DNA of 64,000 nt from Armatimonadota bacterium (GTDB taxonomy: Bacteria > Armatimonadota > Chthonomonadetes > Chthonomonadales > Chthonomonadaceae). The translations under genes were made by a program, and so were the position numbers. Shown here one piece after another: positions 9,383 to 17,124 of this stretch. The notes beneath the pieces are model-generated. The model did no database searches. It was not told the origin of the DNA and saw nothing but the letters and a program-made list of their open reading frames with translations. The first letter of the stretch is position 1. Every line of letters begins with the position of its first letter. The stretch spans positions 62,001-126,000 of the forward strand of contig JAGWMJ010000001.1 in assembly GCA_028871815.1 (NCBI GenBank), in the 5' to 3' direction.

Positions 9383-10333
9383 ATGCGACGATTGATTGGA
9401 ACAGCGGCATCCACGCTGGTACTCGCGACCATACCCATGGCTTGTGGGGCGTGGGGCGATGCCGGTCACATGATGATCGCGGCAATCGCGTGGTCTCGTA
9501 TGAACGCTGTCGCTCGCGCTGAAGCCGCGCACCTGCTTGCGGCGCCGGGCTATGCCGGCAACGCTAACCTCAACTTCCTGGATGCATCGTACTGGGCCGA
9601 CCAGGTCCGCCGCCAGCCGGGTTTCCATTGGTCGGCGCCACTACATTTCGTGGACTATCCGTTCAGCGGCGACGGCTCTCCAACGCCCAGGGACCTTCCG
9701 GCGCCGCACAATATCGTAACGGCGCTGCCGCCACTGGTCGCCATCCTATCCAGCCACACGACGAGCGACGCGGAGAAGGCCGAGGCGCTGCGTTTCGTGA
9801 TCCACTTTGTGGGCGATATCCACCAGCCTCTGCACTGTGCCACGCGCGTAACCGCTGCGCATCCGGAAGGCGACCGTGGTGGTAACGACTTCTGGGTTGC
9901 GATTCCGGGTTACCGCGGCCGCGTTCGGCACATCCGGCTGCATGCCTGGTGGGATGAGGGGCTTGGTGATTTCCCGCCCAATGGTTCTCATGGCGCAGCG
10001 CCGGCGGCCTCTACGATACAGTCCGCAGCCGCTGCAATCGTCCGTCAGTTTCCCCCGGCTGCCGGTGGCTGGGCCGCGGGTGGCCCGTACAACTACTCCG
10101 CGTGGGCACACGAGAGCTTCGATATTGCGCGGACCGAGGTGTATGCGGGCCTGGTCGAAGAGGCGCCTGTTCCGGCTGGATATGCGCCGGCCAGTATTGC
10201 GATAGCGCGGCGTCGAATTGCCTGGGCCGGTTACCGGCTTGCGGCCCTGCTCAATGCAATATGGCCATCCCATGGGACTGCACGATCGAAAACGCAAAGC
10301 CCGGCGCACCGGAAAGCCGGTCGCCGAGCTTGA
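9383..10333 (+). CDS. Secreted S1/P1-type nuclease
   Basis: 316 aa. A signal peptide of 23 residues ends in ACGA, which would expose Trp24 as the mature N-terminus. In S1/P1 nucleases the mature Trp1 and His6 both bind zinc, and here Trp24 and His29 have exactly that spacing. Other zinc ligands are visible: Asp73 (WADQVR), His89 (PLHFVDYP), the HFVGDIHQPLHC block, and HAWWDEGL. These enzymes are extracytoplasmic trinuclear-zinc nucleases and 3'-nucleotidases acting on single-stranded DNA and RNA, often for phosphate or nucleotide scavenging. The C-terminal 25 residues are basic and not conserved. Confidence 0.93.
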   Translation: MRRLIGTAASTLVLATIPMACGAWGDAGHMMIAAIAWSRMNAVARAEAAHLLAAPGYAGNANLNFLDASYWADQVRRQPGFHWSAPLHFVDYPFSGDGSPTPRDLPAPHNIVTALPPLVAILSSHTTSDAEKAEALRFVIHFVGDIHQPLHCATRVTAAHPEGDRGGNDFWVAIPGYRGRVRHIRLHAWWDEGLGDFPPNGSHGAAPAASTIQSAAAAIVRQFPPAAGGWAAGGPYNYSAWAHESFDIARTEVYAGLVEEAPVPAGYAPASIAIARRRIAWAGYRLAALLNAIWPSHGTARSKTQSPAHRKAGRRA

Positions 10334-10337
10334 AAGA

Positions 10338-10409
10338 AGCGGGAAACGAGGTTCGAACTCGCGACTTCCTCCTTGGCAAGGAGGCGCTCTACCGCTGAGC
10401 TATTCCCGC
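10338..10409 (-). tRNA. tRNA-Gly (GCC)
   Basis: A 72-nt cloverleaf on the minus strand. The acceptor stem GCGGGAA pairs with TTCCCGC, the D-arm reads AGCTCAGCGGTAGAGC, and the T-arm contains GTTCGAAC. The anticodon loop TTGCCAA gives anticodon GCC for glycine. CCA is not encoded. Confidence 0.96.
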
Positions 10410-10432
10410 ACGATCCGCCAACCGCTGAAATG

Positions 10433-10513
10433 TGGGCAAGAGGGGATTTGAACCCCTACGCCTTTCAGCACTGGTACCTAAAACCAGCGTGTCTACCATT
10501 TCACCACTCGCCC
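10433..10513 (-). tRNA. tRNA-Leu (UAG)
   Basis: An 81-nt minus-strand tRNA with acceptor arms GGGCGAG and CTTGCCC (one G-U pair) and a T-arm holding GTTCAAAT. A long variable arm is typical of leucine tRNAs. The loop TTTAGGT between CTGGT and ACCAG gives anticodon UAG, reading CUA/CUN leucine codons. It lies 23 bases from the glycine tRNA on the same strand. Confidence 0.95.
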
Positions 10514-10601
10514 GTGGCCGGCAAACAGGCGCCGGGTTCCTATTTAACCCGATAGCGCAAAACGAGTCAAGCGGCACTCCGGCTGGTGGCTCTTACTATG
10601 G

Positions 10602-11855
10602 CTACTCGTCCATTTTGTGAAAGAGATTCGCAACGATCCAGCCGAGCAGCGCAACGGCGCCGGCCCAATTGAGCGCGAGTGAGAAGAGGGAGAAGTGACC
10701 GCCTGTGGCTACGAACGGCATCATCTGCCACGTCCACGCCGGCGCGGTGCTGCCGGCTGAGATTCCGATTCCGCACGCAATGCGTGCCACAAGCGCCACC
10801 ACAAAACAGCCAAACACGCTGGGATTGGAATCCCAGCGCGCCATGCAGACGACGCAATATGCGGCAAGCGACACCAATGGGCCGAAGACCAGCGTGAGAA
10901 GGACCAACCATACCCAGTCGGAGGCATCTTCATCCTGCCATGGCCCTACGCCCATCACGGGCAGCAGTACGCCGCCCAGGAACGTGCAGCCAAAGAGGGT
11001 TATCGCAAACATCTGGGCCGTTGGCGCCGTCCGGGTCAGGAACCCGGCAACCAGCACGATGAGCAGCAGGACCACCGCGTAGCGGAAGACGGCCACCATG
11101 TACGGTGTTTCTGCCGGAGCTTCCACGGCCGGCTCCGCCATGGGCCCGCCTTGCCGCACCACCGGCGCGGATGGCGGCATCCGTGGCGGGGCATCTGTAG
11201 GTCGGCCGGAGTCGGCATCGTACACGGTGCCGGAAACCGGGTCCACCACATGGCCAACGTAGTACTTTGACTTGGTGGGCGTAAACGTTCCTATCGGCGG
11301 TACATTCAGGTCCGCAGCCGCGTTAACCGCGGTTTCGGCTGACTCGGAAGTACCGTCCAGCAGCGGCGCCGCAGTGAGCGCTGCGGGCAGTGCGGCGCGA
11401 TTGCTGGCCGGCGCGGCACCCCCCGAAGGCTGAACGCGAGAGGGCTGCTGGACCGGCGCCGCAGGGGCTGAATGCCGGGGCGCCGGCGCCGGCCGCCGCA
11501 GCGGAATCGGCCCGGGAACGGCCGGCGCCGGCGTGCGCGCACCGGGAGTCGGACCGCGGGCTCCGGACGGGCCGGGAGTTCGCTTCAACCCGATGACGTT
11601 GTAGCGGGTTTCACCCGGCGCAGGCGCCGGCAGCACGGCATGCGGCGCCTTCGTGGGACTGGTCGTCGGCTCAGGCGCAGGGATTTCGTGCTGCTGGTCG
11701 GCGATTTCCGGGCTCGGCACGTCGGGTTCGGCAATAGCCGCCACGCTCGGTCTGGTATGCGTCGGTTCAGCTGCGGTTACTGTGGTTAGAGAGCGATGGC
11801 ACCAGCTGCACTGGTCTGCAGTCGAGCTGTCCATGCCGCACCACTTACACAGCAT
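10602..11855 (-). CDS. Zinc-ribbon, Pro/Ala-rich, multi-span membrane protein
   Basis: 417 aa from the chosen ATG, which has GGAG seven bases upstream; an earlier in-frame start at 11930 lacks a ribosome site. The N-terminus MLCKWCGMDSS...CSWC is a four-cysteine zinc ribbon. It is followed by about 170 residues very rich in Pro and Ala, a short ordered block (FTPTKSKYYVGHVVDPVSG), and then four or five hydrophobic helices from about residue 265 to the end. The likely topology is a cytoplasmic zinc ribbon on a flexible tether fixed to the membrane. I do not recognise a named family, and the function is unknown. It diverges from the small HTH gene. Confidence 0.65.
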   Translation of the reverse strand: MLCKWCGMDSSTADQCSWCHRSLTTVTAAEPTHTRPSVAAIAEPDVPSPEIADQQHEIPAPEPTTSPTKAPHAVLPAPAPGETRYNVIGLKRTPGPSGARGPTPGARTPAPAVPGPIPLRRPAPAPRHSAPAAPVQQPSRVQPSGGAAPASNRAALPAALTAAPLLDGTSESAETAVNAAADLNVPPIGTFTPTKSKYYVGHVVDPVSGTVYDADSGRPTDAPPRMPPSAPVVRQGGPMAEPAVEAPAETPYMVAVFRYAVVLLLIVLVAGFLTRTAPTAQMFAITLFGCTFLGGVLLPVMGVGPWQDEDASDWVWLVLLTLVFGPLVSLAAYCVVCMARWDSNPSVFGCFVVALVARIACGIGISAGSTAPAWTWQMMPFVATGGHFSLFSLALNWAGAVALLGWIVANLFHKMDE

Positions 11856-12019
11856 CGATGCACTCCGGGCCAAAGGTTTGTTCAGGCGACACGGTGTCGC
11901 GCTTCCGCCACTGACAAGGTATTGACGCATTAACCACGGCAGCTGTTCCTGCCGCGGGTCGAGGGCCGCGGAAAAGAAACTGTGCCATAATCCGCCACAT
12001 TGAGCATTGCATCACTACC

Positions 12020-12304
12020 TTGAGAACCCGTTCCATCACCCGCTATCGCCGGCAAAGCCGGGTGCAGCGCCAGGCCTCCGAGCGCCTGGCCGCTTCGCTG
12101 TCACACGACCAGCGCCGCATTATCGAACTGGCCGCCGCAGATTACGCGCCGGGAGAGATCGCAAGAGAACTGGCCCTGGAGACGGAGTTCGTCTCCAGCT
12201 TTATGACGAGTCTCTCTCAACGTTTAACACAGCAGGGCCTGATACCTTCGTCCGAATCCCGGCATCTGCTCCATTGGGCCACTTCGATGCGTCTAATAAA
12301 TTAG
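12020..12304 (+). CDS. Small helix-turn-helix protein (LuxR/sigma-4-like)
   Basis: 94 aa read from a TTG codon; no ATG exists in frame and no clear ribosome site precedes it, so the start is uncertain. The core LSHDQRRIIELAAADYAPGEIARELALETEFVSSFMTSLSQRL resembles the helix-turn-helix of LuxR/GerE or sigma region 4. The N-terminal 20 residues are strongly basic. A CATAAT box at 11986-11991 could be its -10 element. It ends 69 bases before the sigma-factor gene and may be co-transcribed with it, perhaps as a regulator. Function is inferred only from the fold. Confidence 0.5.
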   Translation: MRTRSITRYRRQSRVQRQASERLAASLSHDQRRIIELAAADYAPGEIARELALETEFVSSFMTSLSQRLTQQGLIPSSESRHLLHWATSMRLIN

Positions 12305-12373
12305 CGGCGTCGGGCCCCTGGCTTAACACCTGGCTCCGCGCTATCACCTGTTCCCCCCGGGGAGAGTGATACC

Positions 12374-13258
12374 TTGCAACCGCAAGTTCTACGGATTGCG
12401 CCGTCCTCCGGCACACAGGCATATGGGTCCAATTCGCCCGCGTATCCGGTTAGTCGTCTGGCGCCTACATTACCGCTCTTGACAGCAGCGGAGGAGATGG
12501 CGCTGGCTGCCCGCATTGAGCAGGGTGATGACCGTGCTCGCGAACGGCTCATCGCCTCCAACTACCGGCTTGTGGCTTCCATCGCGCTGCGGTATCAGAA
12601 TCGCGGGTTGCCGATGGAAGACCTGATGCAGGAGGGCTTGATCGGTCTGATGCGGGCCGCGGAAAAGTACAACCGCGCGCGGGGCTACCGTTTCAGCACC
12701 TACGCCACGCACTGGGTTCGGCAGGCAATATCCCGCGCGGTCGTCAACGCGGGGAGATCGGTTCGGCTGCCGTCGTACGTTATCGATCAGCTCGCTCGAA
12801 TCGGCAAGGTACGTGAAGCGCTGGAGCGGAGCCTGGGTCGCGAGGCCGCTACCAACGAACTAGCCTCGGCCTGTGGCATGCCGGCGGATTCGCTGCAATC
12901 CCTTCTTCAGGCCGTCCGCGAACCCGTTTCGCTGGACGCACCGCCGCCGGCACGAGACTCACAGCGTCTTGCCGACCAGATCGCCGACAACGACGGTCCC
13001 AGCCCGCTGCAGGTGGCCATGAAAACCGAGGAGCTCGTAGCGCTGAAGAACGCCCTCTCCCGTCTCTCGGAACGCGAGCAGCAGGTGCTTCGGCTTCGGT
13101 ACGGGCTGGGCGGCGAAGAGCCGCACACGTTGGAGACGATCGGCAAAAAGCTGGAGATGACCCGCGAGAGCGCCCGGCAGATCGAACTGAAGGCGCTTGC
13201 CGCACTGCGCCACCACCCCGATCATCGTGCCTTGCGCGAGGCGGTTCTGGGCCGCTAG
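12374..13258 (+). CDS. RNA polymerase sigma-70 family factor, group 2
   Basis: 294 aa. The TTG start is supported by GGGGAGAG seven bases upstream. Region 2 is clear: LIASNYRLVASIALRYQNRGLPMEDLMQEGLIGLMRAAEKY, then [20 protein letters not shown]. Region 3 and region 4 (LSEREQQVLRLRYGLGGEEPHTLETIGKKLEMTRESARQIE) follow. There is no region 1.1, so it is not the primary RpoD. The helix that reads the -10 box (RSVRLPSYV) departs slightly from the usual RTIRIPVHM, so it may prefer a modified promoter. It lies downstream of the small HTH gene. A second group 2 factor is encoded at 28139. Confidence 0.93.
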   Translation: MQPQVLRIAPSSGTQAYGSNSPAYPVSRLAPTLPLLTAAEEMALAARIEQGDDRARERLIASNYRLVASIALRYQNRGLPMEDLMQEGLIGLMRAAEKYNRARGYRFSTYATHWVRQAISRAVVNAGRSVRLPSYVIDQLARIGKVREALERSLGREAATNELASACGMPADSLQSLLQAVREPVSLDAPPPARDSQRLADQIADNDGPSPLQVAMKTEELVALKNALSRLSEREQQVLRLRYGLGGEEPHTLETIGKKLEMTRESARQIELKALAALRHHPDHRALREAVLGR

Positions 13259-13311
13259 CCGGGTCGCGGAGGAAGTGGGATTCCGGGCGGGGAACCTGAG
13301 TTCACCCGCCC

Positions 13312-15369
13312 ATGATCCCAGCGCTTCTCACCATCGCGGCGATAGCAGCAGCCCGGCAGCCCGTCGTGCCTGTACCGCTGCAGGCAAAAACGCTGACGCT
13401 GTTTACAGCGCCATCGGGCAGCGACGCCAATAGCGGGCGCTACGCATCGGGTCACGGCGCTGACGGCCCGGTAGCCACTCTCCAGACCGCGTGGCGGCTG
13501 TCGCAGAGATCGGCAGGCCGCGCGGTGCGAATCCTCATGTCGGGCGGTGTGTACCGATCAACGGCGCCAACGATACTGGCAACCCGGCCTGGCGCGCTGT
13601 CACCTTCCGCAGTCACGATCGAACCCCTCGCTCATGCGCATGTGGTGCTCTCGGGCGGCGTAACGCTCGATCGCTGGCGCAGGCTCACCGATCCGCGCGT
13701 TTTGGAAGCATTGCCGGAATCCGCACGGTCGCACGTGCTGGAATGCAACCTCGCCGCATGTGGCGTTACCCAGACCGGCGATCTTGGCGCAACCGGCTTT
13801 GGCCGGCCGATTGTGCCGAGGCAGGCGGAGCTGTTTTACAACCAGCGGCCGATGGCGCTGGCGCGCTGGCCGGCTGTTGGCTGGGCCGACGTTACCGGGG
13901 CGCCGGGAGGTACCACAGGCGCCACGTTTCAGTATAAGGGTGATGAGCCGGGCAGATGGCAGGCCGGAGAGGACATCTGGGTGCACGGGTTCTGGACATG
14001 GAACTGGGCCGACAGTTACGAGCAGGTGACCAAAATCGATGGCTTGAGCCATACCATTACCACGGCTCAGCCGTACGGCGTATATGGCTACAGTGCGGGC
14101 CACCGGTTTTATGCGGTGAACGTGCTGGAGGAGCTCAAGGCTGCGGGTGAATATGTACTCGATCCGGCCAGAGACCGCATCTACTTTTGGCCGCCCGAGG
14201 CCCTACGCCGGGGCTCGTGCGTACTTTCCGTGCAGACTGCCCCGGTACTTCAGCTGCAAAAAACCCGCAACACCACGCTCCGCGGATTGACGATTGCGTA
14301 CGGTCGCGGCGCCGGCGTGACGATCACCGGCGGCCGCGATAACCGCATGGTTGCGTGCCGGATCTGTAATATGGGAACTGTAGGAGTGGAAATCGCCCGC
14401 GGCCATCGGAATAGCCTGAGCAGCTGCGTTGTCTGTGACACGGGCGACGGCGCCGTACAGCTATCCGGCGGTGATCGCCGAACGCTGAATGCGGCCGACA
14501 ACACGGTGACGGAGTGTGATTTGACGCGCTTCAATCGTTGGGACTACACCTACCGGCCGGGCGTGCTGCTGGCCGGCGTTGGGAACGTGGTATCGCACAA
14601 CCATATTCACGATGCGCCACACACGGCAATCCTGCTCTCTGGAAACAACCACACCATCAGCTACAACGAGATTGACCACGTGTGCCAGCAGACGTCGGAT
14701 GCCGGCGCGTTTTACATGGGCCGCGACGCCACGATGCGCGGCAACGTTGTAGAGTTCAACTTCTTTCACGATATTCAGCCGAGGGTGAGTCCAAACGGGC
14801 AGTTCGGCGACGTCATGTCGGTCTACCTCGACGACTGCTCGTGTGGCGTCACGGTGGTAGGCAATCTGTTCGTGCGGGCCGGGCGTGGCGTGCTGATTGG
14901 TGGTGGTCGCGACAATGTGGTGCAGAACAACATTTTCGTAGATTGCAATCCTGCCATCAGCGTGGACGCGCGCGGGCAGGGATGGGCGTCATTCTGGTTT
15001 AACGGTAAGGACCCGACCATCATGAACGGCCTGGCCGCGGTTCCCTGGCAGCGTCCGCCCTGGAGTGTGGAGTATCCGCAGCTGACGCGATACCTGGCCG
15101 ACGATCCGGCTGCTCCATTGGGTAATCAGATACGTACCAACGTGTGCGTCGGCGGCAGCTGGCTGCAGCTGCAGGACGGCATTACACATGCGTCGGTCGG
15201 CGATGCCCAGAACGTGGTCGGGAGCGTGGGGATGTTTGTGGATGTCGCCCACGGCAACTACCGGCTTACGCCCGGCGCCGAGCCGCTGCAATTGGGGTTT
15301 CAGCAGCTGCCGGTGGACGAAATGGGAAGAACCGAACAGGCGCCAACCCCGCATGGAGCAAGACCTTGA
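13312..15369 (+). CDS. Secreted right-handed parallel beta-helix protein
   Basis: 685 aa with a short N-terminal hydrophobic leader (IPALLTIAAIAAA). The region TLFTAPSGSDANSGRYASG...GPVATLQTA is the usual opening of PbH1-type beta-helix carbohydrate enzymes. From about residue 310 to 560 there are repeated short units ending in N, G and V (NTTLRGLTIAYGRG, NRMVACRICNMG, NTVTECDL, NVVSHNHIHDA, HTISYNEIDHV). Such proteins include pectate lyases, alpha-1,3-galactosidases and rhamnogalacturonases. I cannot choose a GH or PL family. It heads a carbohydrate cluster; the next gene starts inside its stop codon. Confidence 0.8.
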   Translation: MIPALLTIAAIAAARQPVVPVPLQAKTLTLFTAPSGSDANSGRYASGHGADGPVATLQTAWRLSQRSAGRAVRILMSGGVYRSTAPTILATRPGALSPSAVTIEPLAHAHVVLSGGVTLDRWRRLTDPRVLEALPESARSHVLECNLAACGVTQTGDLGATGFGRPIVPRQAELFYNQRPMALARWPAVGWADVTGAPGGTTGATFQYKGDEPGRWQAGEDIWVHGFWTWNWADSYEQVTKIDGLSHTITTAQPYGVYGYSAGHRFYAVNVLEELKAAGEYVLDPARDRIYFWPPEALRRGSCVLSVQTAPVLQLQKTRNTTLRGLTIAYGRGAGVTITGGRDNRMVACRICNMGTVGVEIARGHRNSLSSCVVCDTGDGAVQLSGGDRRTLNAADNTVTECDLTRFNRWDYTYRPGVLLAGVGNVVSHNHIHDAPHTAILLSGNNHTISYNEIDHVCQQTSDAGAFYMGRDATMRGNVVEFNFFHDIQPRVSPNGQFGDVMSVYLDDCSCGVTVVGNLFVRAGRGVLIGGGRDNVVQNNIFVDCNPAISVDARGQGWASFWFNGKDPTIMNGLAAVPWQRPPWSVEYPQLTRYLADDPAAPLGNQIRTNVCVGGSWLQLQDGITHASVGDAQNVVGSVGMFVDVAHGNYRLTPGAEPLQLGFQQLPVDEMGRTEQAPTPHGARP

Positions 15370-16160
15370 ACCCAACGGCGATACCGGACCTGCTGGCGGA
15401 CTTTCATCGAGACGGCTTTCTCGTCCTGCCGGGCCTTCTGCCGCCGGATCAGGCGGGTGAACTGCGTGAAGGCGTACGGCGGGCGTTCGAAGTTCCGTGC
15501 GATGTGGAAGCGGCGTACGGCGCCGACCTCTGCAAGATATGGCGACCGCGTATGTTTGAGCATGGCGCTCCATTCGAGGCGCTGGTAGATAACCCGGCGG
15601 TCATCGATCTGGTTGAAGCTATCCTGGGTTCCGACTGCCACCTGATCGCCAACAGCGCGCTTCGCACCGGGCCCGGCGACGGTATCTCCACTTGGCACGC
15701 GGATGAGGAAGTTCGGTTCCCGCGGCCCGAGGGCGTGCCGCTGGATGATCGGATTCCGATTCCGTGCATGGTGCTGAACTTCAACTACTACCTGTGTGAT
15801 GTGGATGAAGAGCTCGGCCCAACACAACTGGTACCGGGGAGCCACCGGAGCGGACGCCAGCCTACGTCCGCCGACTTTGGCGCCGACGGCATGCCGGCCT
15901 ACAACGGCCGGAGCGCGGTCAGCGCCATAGGCTCTGCTGGAACAGCCGTGATGTGGAACGACCAGACCTGGCACCGCGGCGCTACCAACCGCAGCGCAAA
16001 CCGCATTCGGTGGGTTCAGCAAGCCCCATATGGCCGGCGGTGCATCTCGCAGCGCTACTATCCGTTCATCAACTACCGGTTACCGCCGGAGATTCTGGAG
16101 CGTGCGAATCCCCGCAGGAAGCGACTGCTGGGGCTGCACGGCGCCGGAGCATACGGTTAG
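15366..16160 (+). CDS. Phytanoyl-CoA dioxygenase family protein (1)
   Basis: 264 aa Fe(II)/2-oxoglutarate oxygenase of the PhyH family. The chosen TTG start overlaps the preceding stop (TTGA) and has GGAG seven bases upstream; the longer frame upstream only reads through the beta-helix gene. The iron-binding triad is visible: His111 and Asp113 in TWHADEE, and distal His203 in TWHRGATNRS, followed by an arginine suited to 2-oxoglutarate. Family members hydroxylate diverse small molecules. In this cluster a carbohydrate-linked substrate is possible but unproven. Confidence 0.88.
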   Translation: MNPTAIPDLLADFHRDGFLVLPGLLPPDQAGELREGVRRAFEVPCDVEAAYGADLCKIWRPRMFEHGAPFEALVDNPAVIDLVEAILGSDCHLIANSALRTGPGDGISTWHADEEVRFPRPEGVPLDDRIPIPCMVLNFNYYLCDVDEELGPTQLVPGSHRSGRQPTSADFGADGMPAYNGRSAVSAIGSAGTAVMWNDQTWHRGATNRSANRIRWVQQAPYGRRCISQRYYPFINYRLPPEILERANPRRKRLLGLHGAGAYG

Positions 16161-16191
16161 AACGATCGACCGGAAACTGGAGACCTGAACC

Positions 16192-17124
16192 ATGCCAGAG
16201 AGCGACCGGGAACAGACCCCGGGGCCGATGATCGACGTTCCGAAGCCGCTGAGCGCCAGCGAGGTATGCGCCTTTGTGGAGCAAGGCTTCGTCACGGTGC
16301 CGAACCTGGTCACGGCGGAAGAAGTCGACGAGATGCGCGCCGACACAATCCGCCTGGCGCGCGGCGAATATCCGTGCAAGGAGATCCCTCCAGCGCCGCC
16401 GGGCAGCACCGACGCCGATGTACTCTCGACCGTCCTCTGCATCCATCAGCCGCACTTCGTAAGCCCGGTTATGGAGAAGTATGTGCGGCACCCGGCTGTG
16501 TGCGGCGTACTTTCTCAGGTTACGGCGGCGCACCTGCCCTGGTGGGACGGCAGCGTAAAGTGCATGCAGTCGATGCTGTTCGTCAAGCCGCCTCAATTCC
16601 AGGGCCAGGCGTGGCACCAGGACGAAATCTACATTCCCACGCGAGACAGATCCCTGATCGGTGCGTGGATTGCGCTGGACGATGCCACTGTGGAAAACGG
16701 CTGCCTCTGGGTGATACCCGGCTCGAACAAGACCGGATATCTCTACCCGCAGCACAACCACGGCCAACCGGACGAGTTCGATACGGGCCAACAGAGTTAC
16801 GGATTCGATACCAGCAACGAGACACCGGTTGAGGTAAAGGCCGGAACCGTGGTCTTTTTTAACGGCTACCTGTTACACCGATCGGCGCGCAACCGAAGCT
16901 CCATCTACCGGCGCGTGCTGGTCAACCACTACTGCAACGCCTGGTCACTGCTGCCGTGGAGCATTGCCGAGGGCGAAAGCGTTGCATCCGCAGACCGGCG
17001 GTGCGTGGTGCCTGTGGCCGGCTCGGATCCCTATGCCTGGAAGGGGTACGTTCCTGCCCCCGATTCGGTGTGGCTTCGCACGTGCAAAACCCGCGATGAG
17101 CTGGTAGCGGGCTCGGGCAGCTGA
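16192..17124 (+). CDS. Phytanoyl-CoA dioxygenase family protein (2)
   Basis: 310 aa, a second PhyH-type Fe(II)/2-oxoglutarate oxygenase 31 bases after the first. Iron ligands are His142 and Asp144 (AWHQDEIYIP) and His229 (GYLLHRSARNRS), with the arginine of the RNRSS segment as the likely 2-oxoglutarate anchor. The sequence differs widely from the first copy, so they are old paralogues rather than a recent duplication. It has no signal peptide and should be cytoplasmic. Its stop is adjacent to the start of the GH51 gene, indicating one operon. Confidence 0.9.
   Translation: MPESDREQTPGPMIDVPKPLSASEVCAFVEQGFVTVPNLVTAEEVDEMRADTIRLARGEYPCKEIPPAPPGSTDADVLSTVLCIHQPHFVSPVMEKYVRHPAVCGVLSQVTAAHLPWWDGSVKCMQSMLFVKPPQFQGQAWHQDEIYIPTRDRSLIGAWIALDDATVENGCLWVIPGSNKTGYLYPQHNHGQPDEFDTGQQSYGFDTSNETPVEVKAGTVVFFNGYLLHRSARNRSSIYRRVLVNHYCNAWSLLPWSIAEGESVASADRRCVVPVAGSDPYAWKGYVPAPDSVWLRTCKTRDELVAGSGS

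Noticed and set aside
15144-15365. N-terminal extension of the first dioxygenase
   Set aside because: This part overlaps the beta-helix gene; the TTG at 15366 has a good ribosome site and gives the proper family N-terminus.
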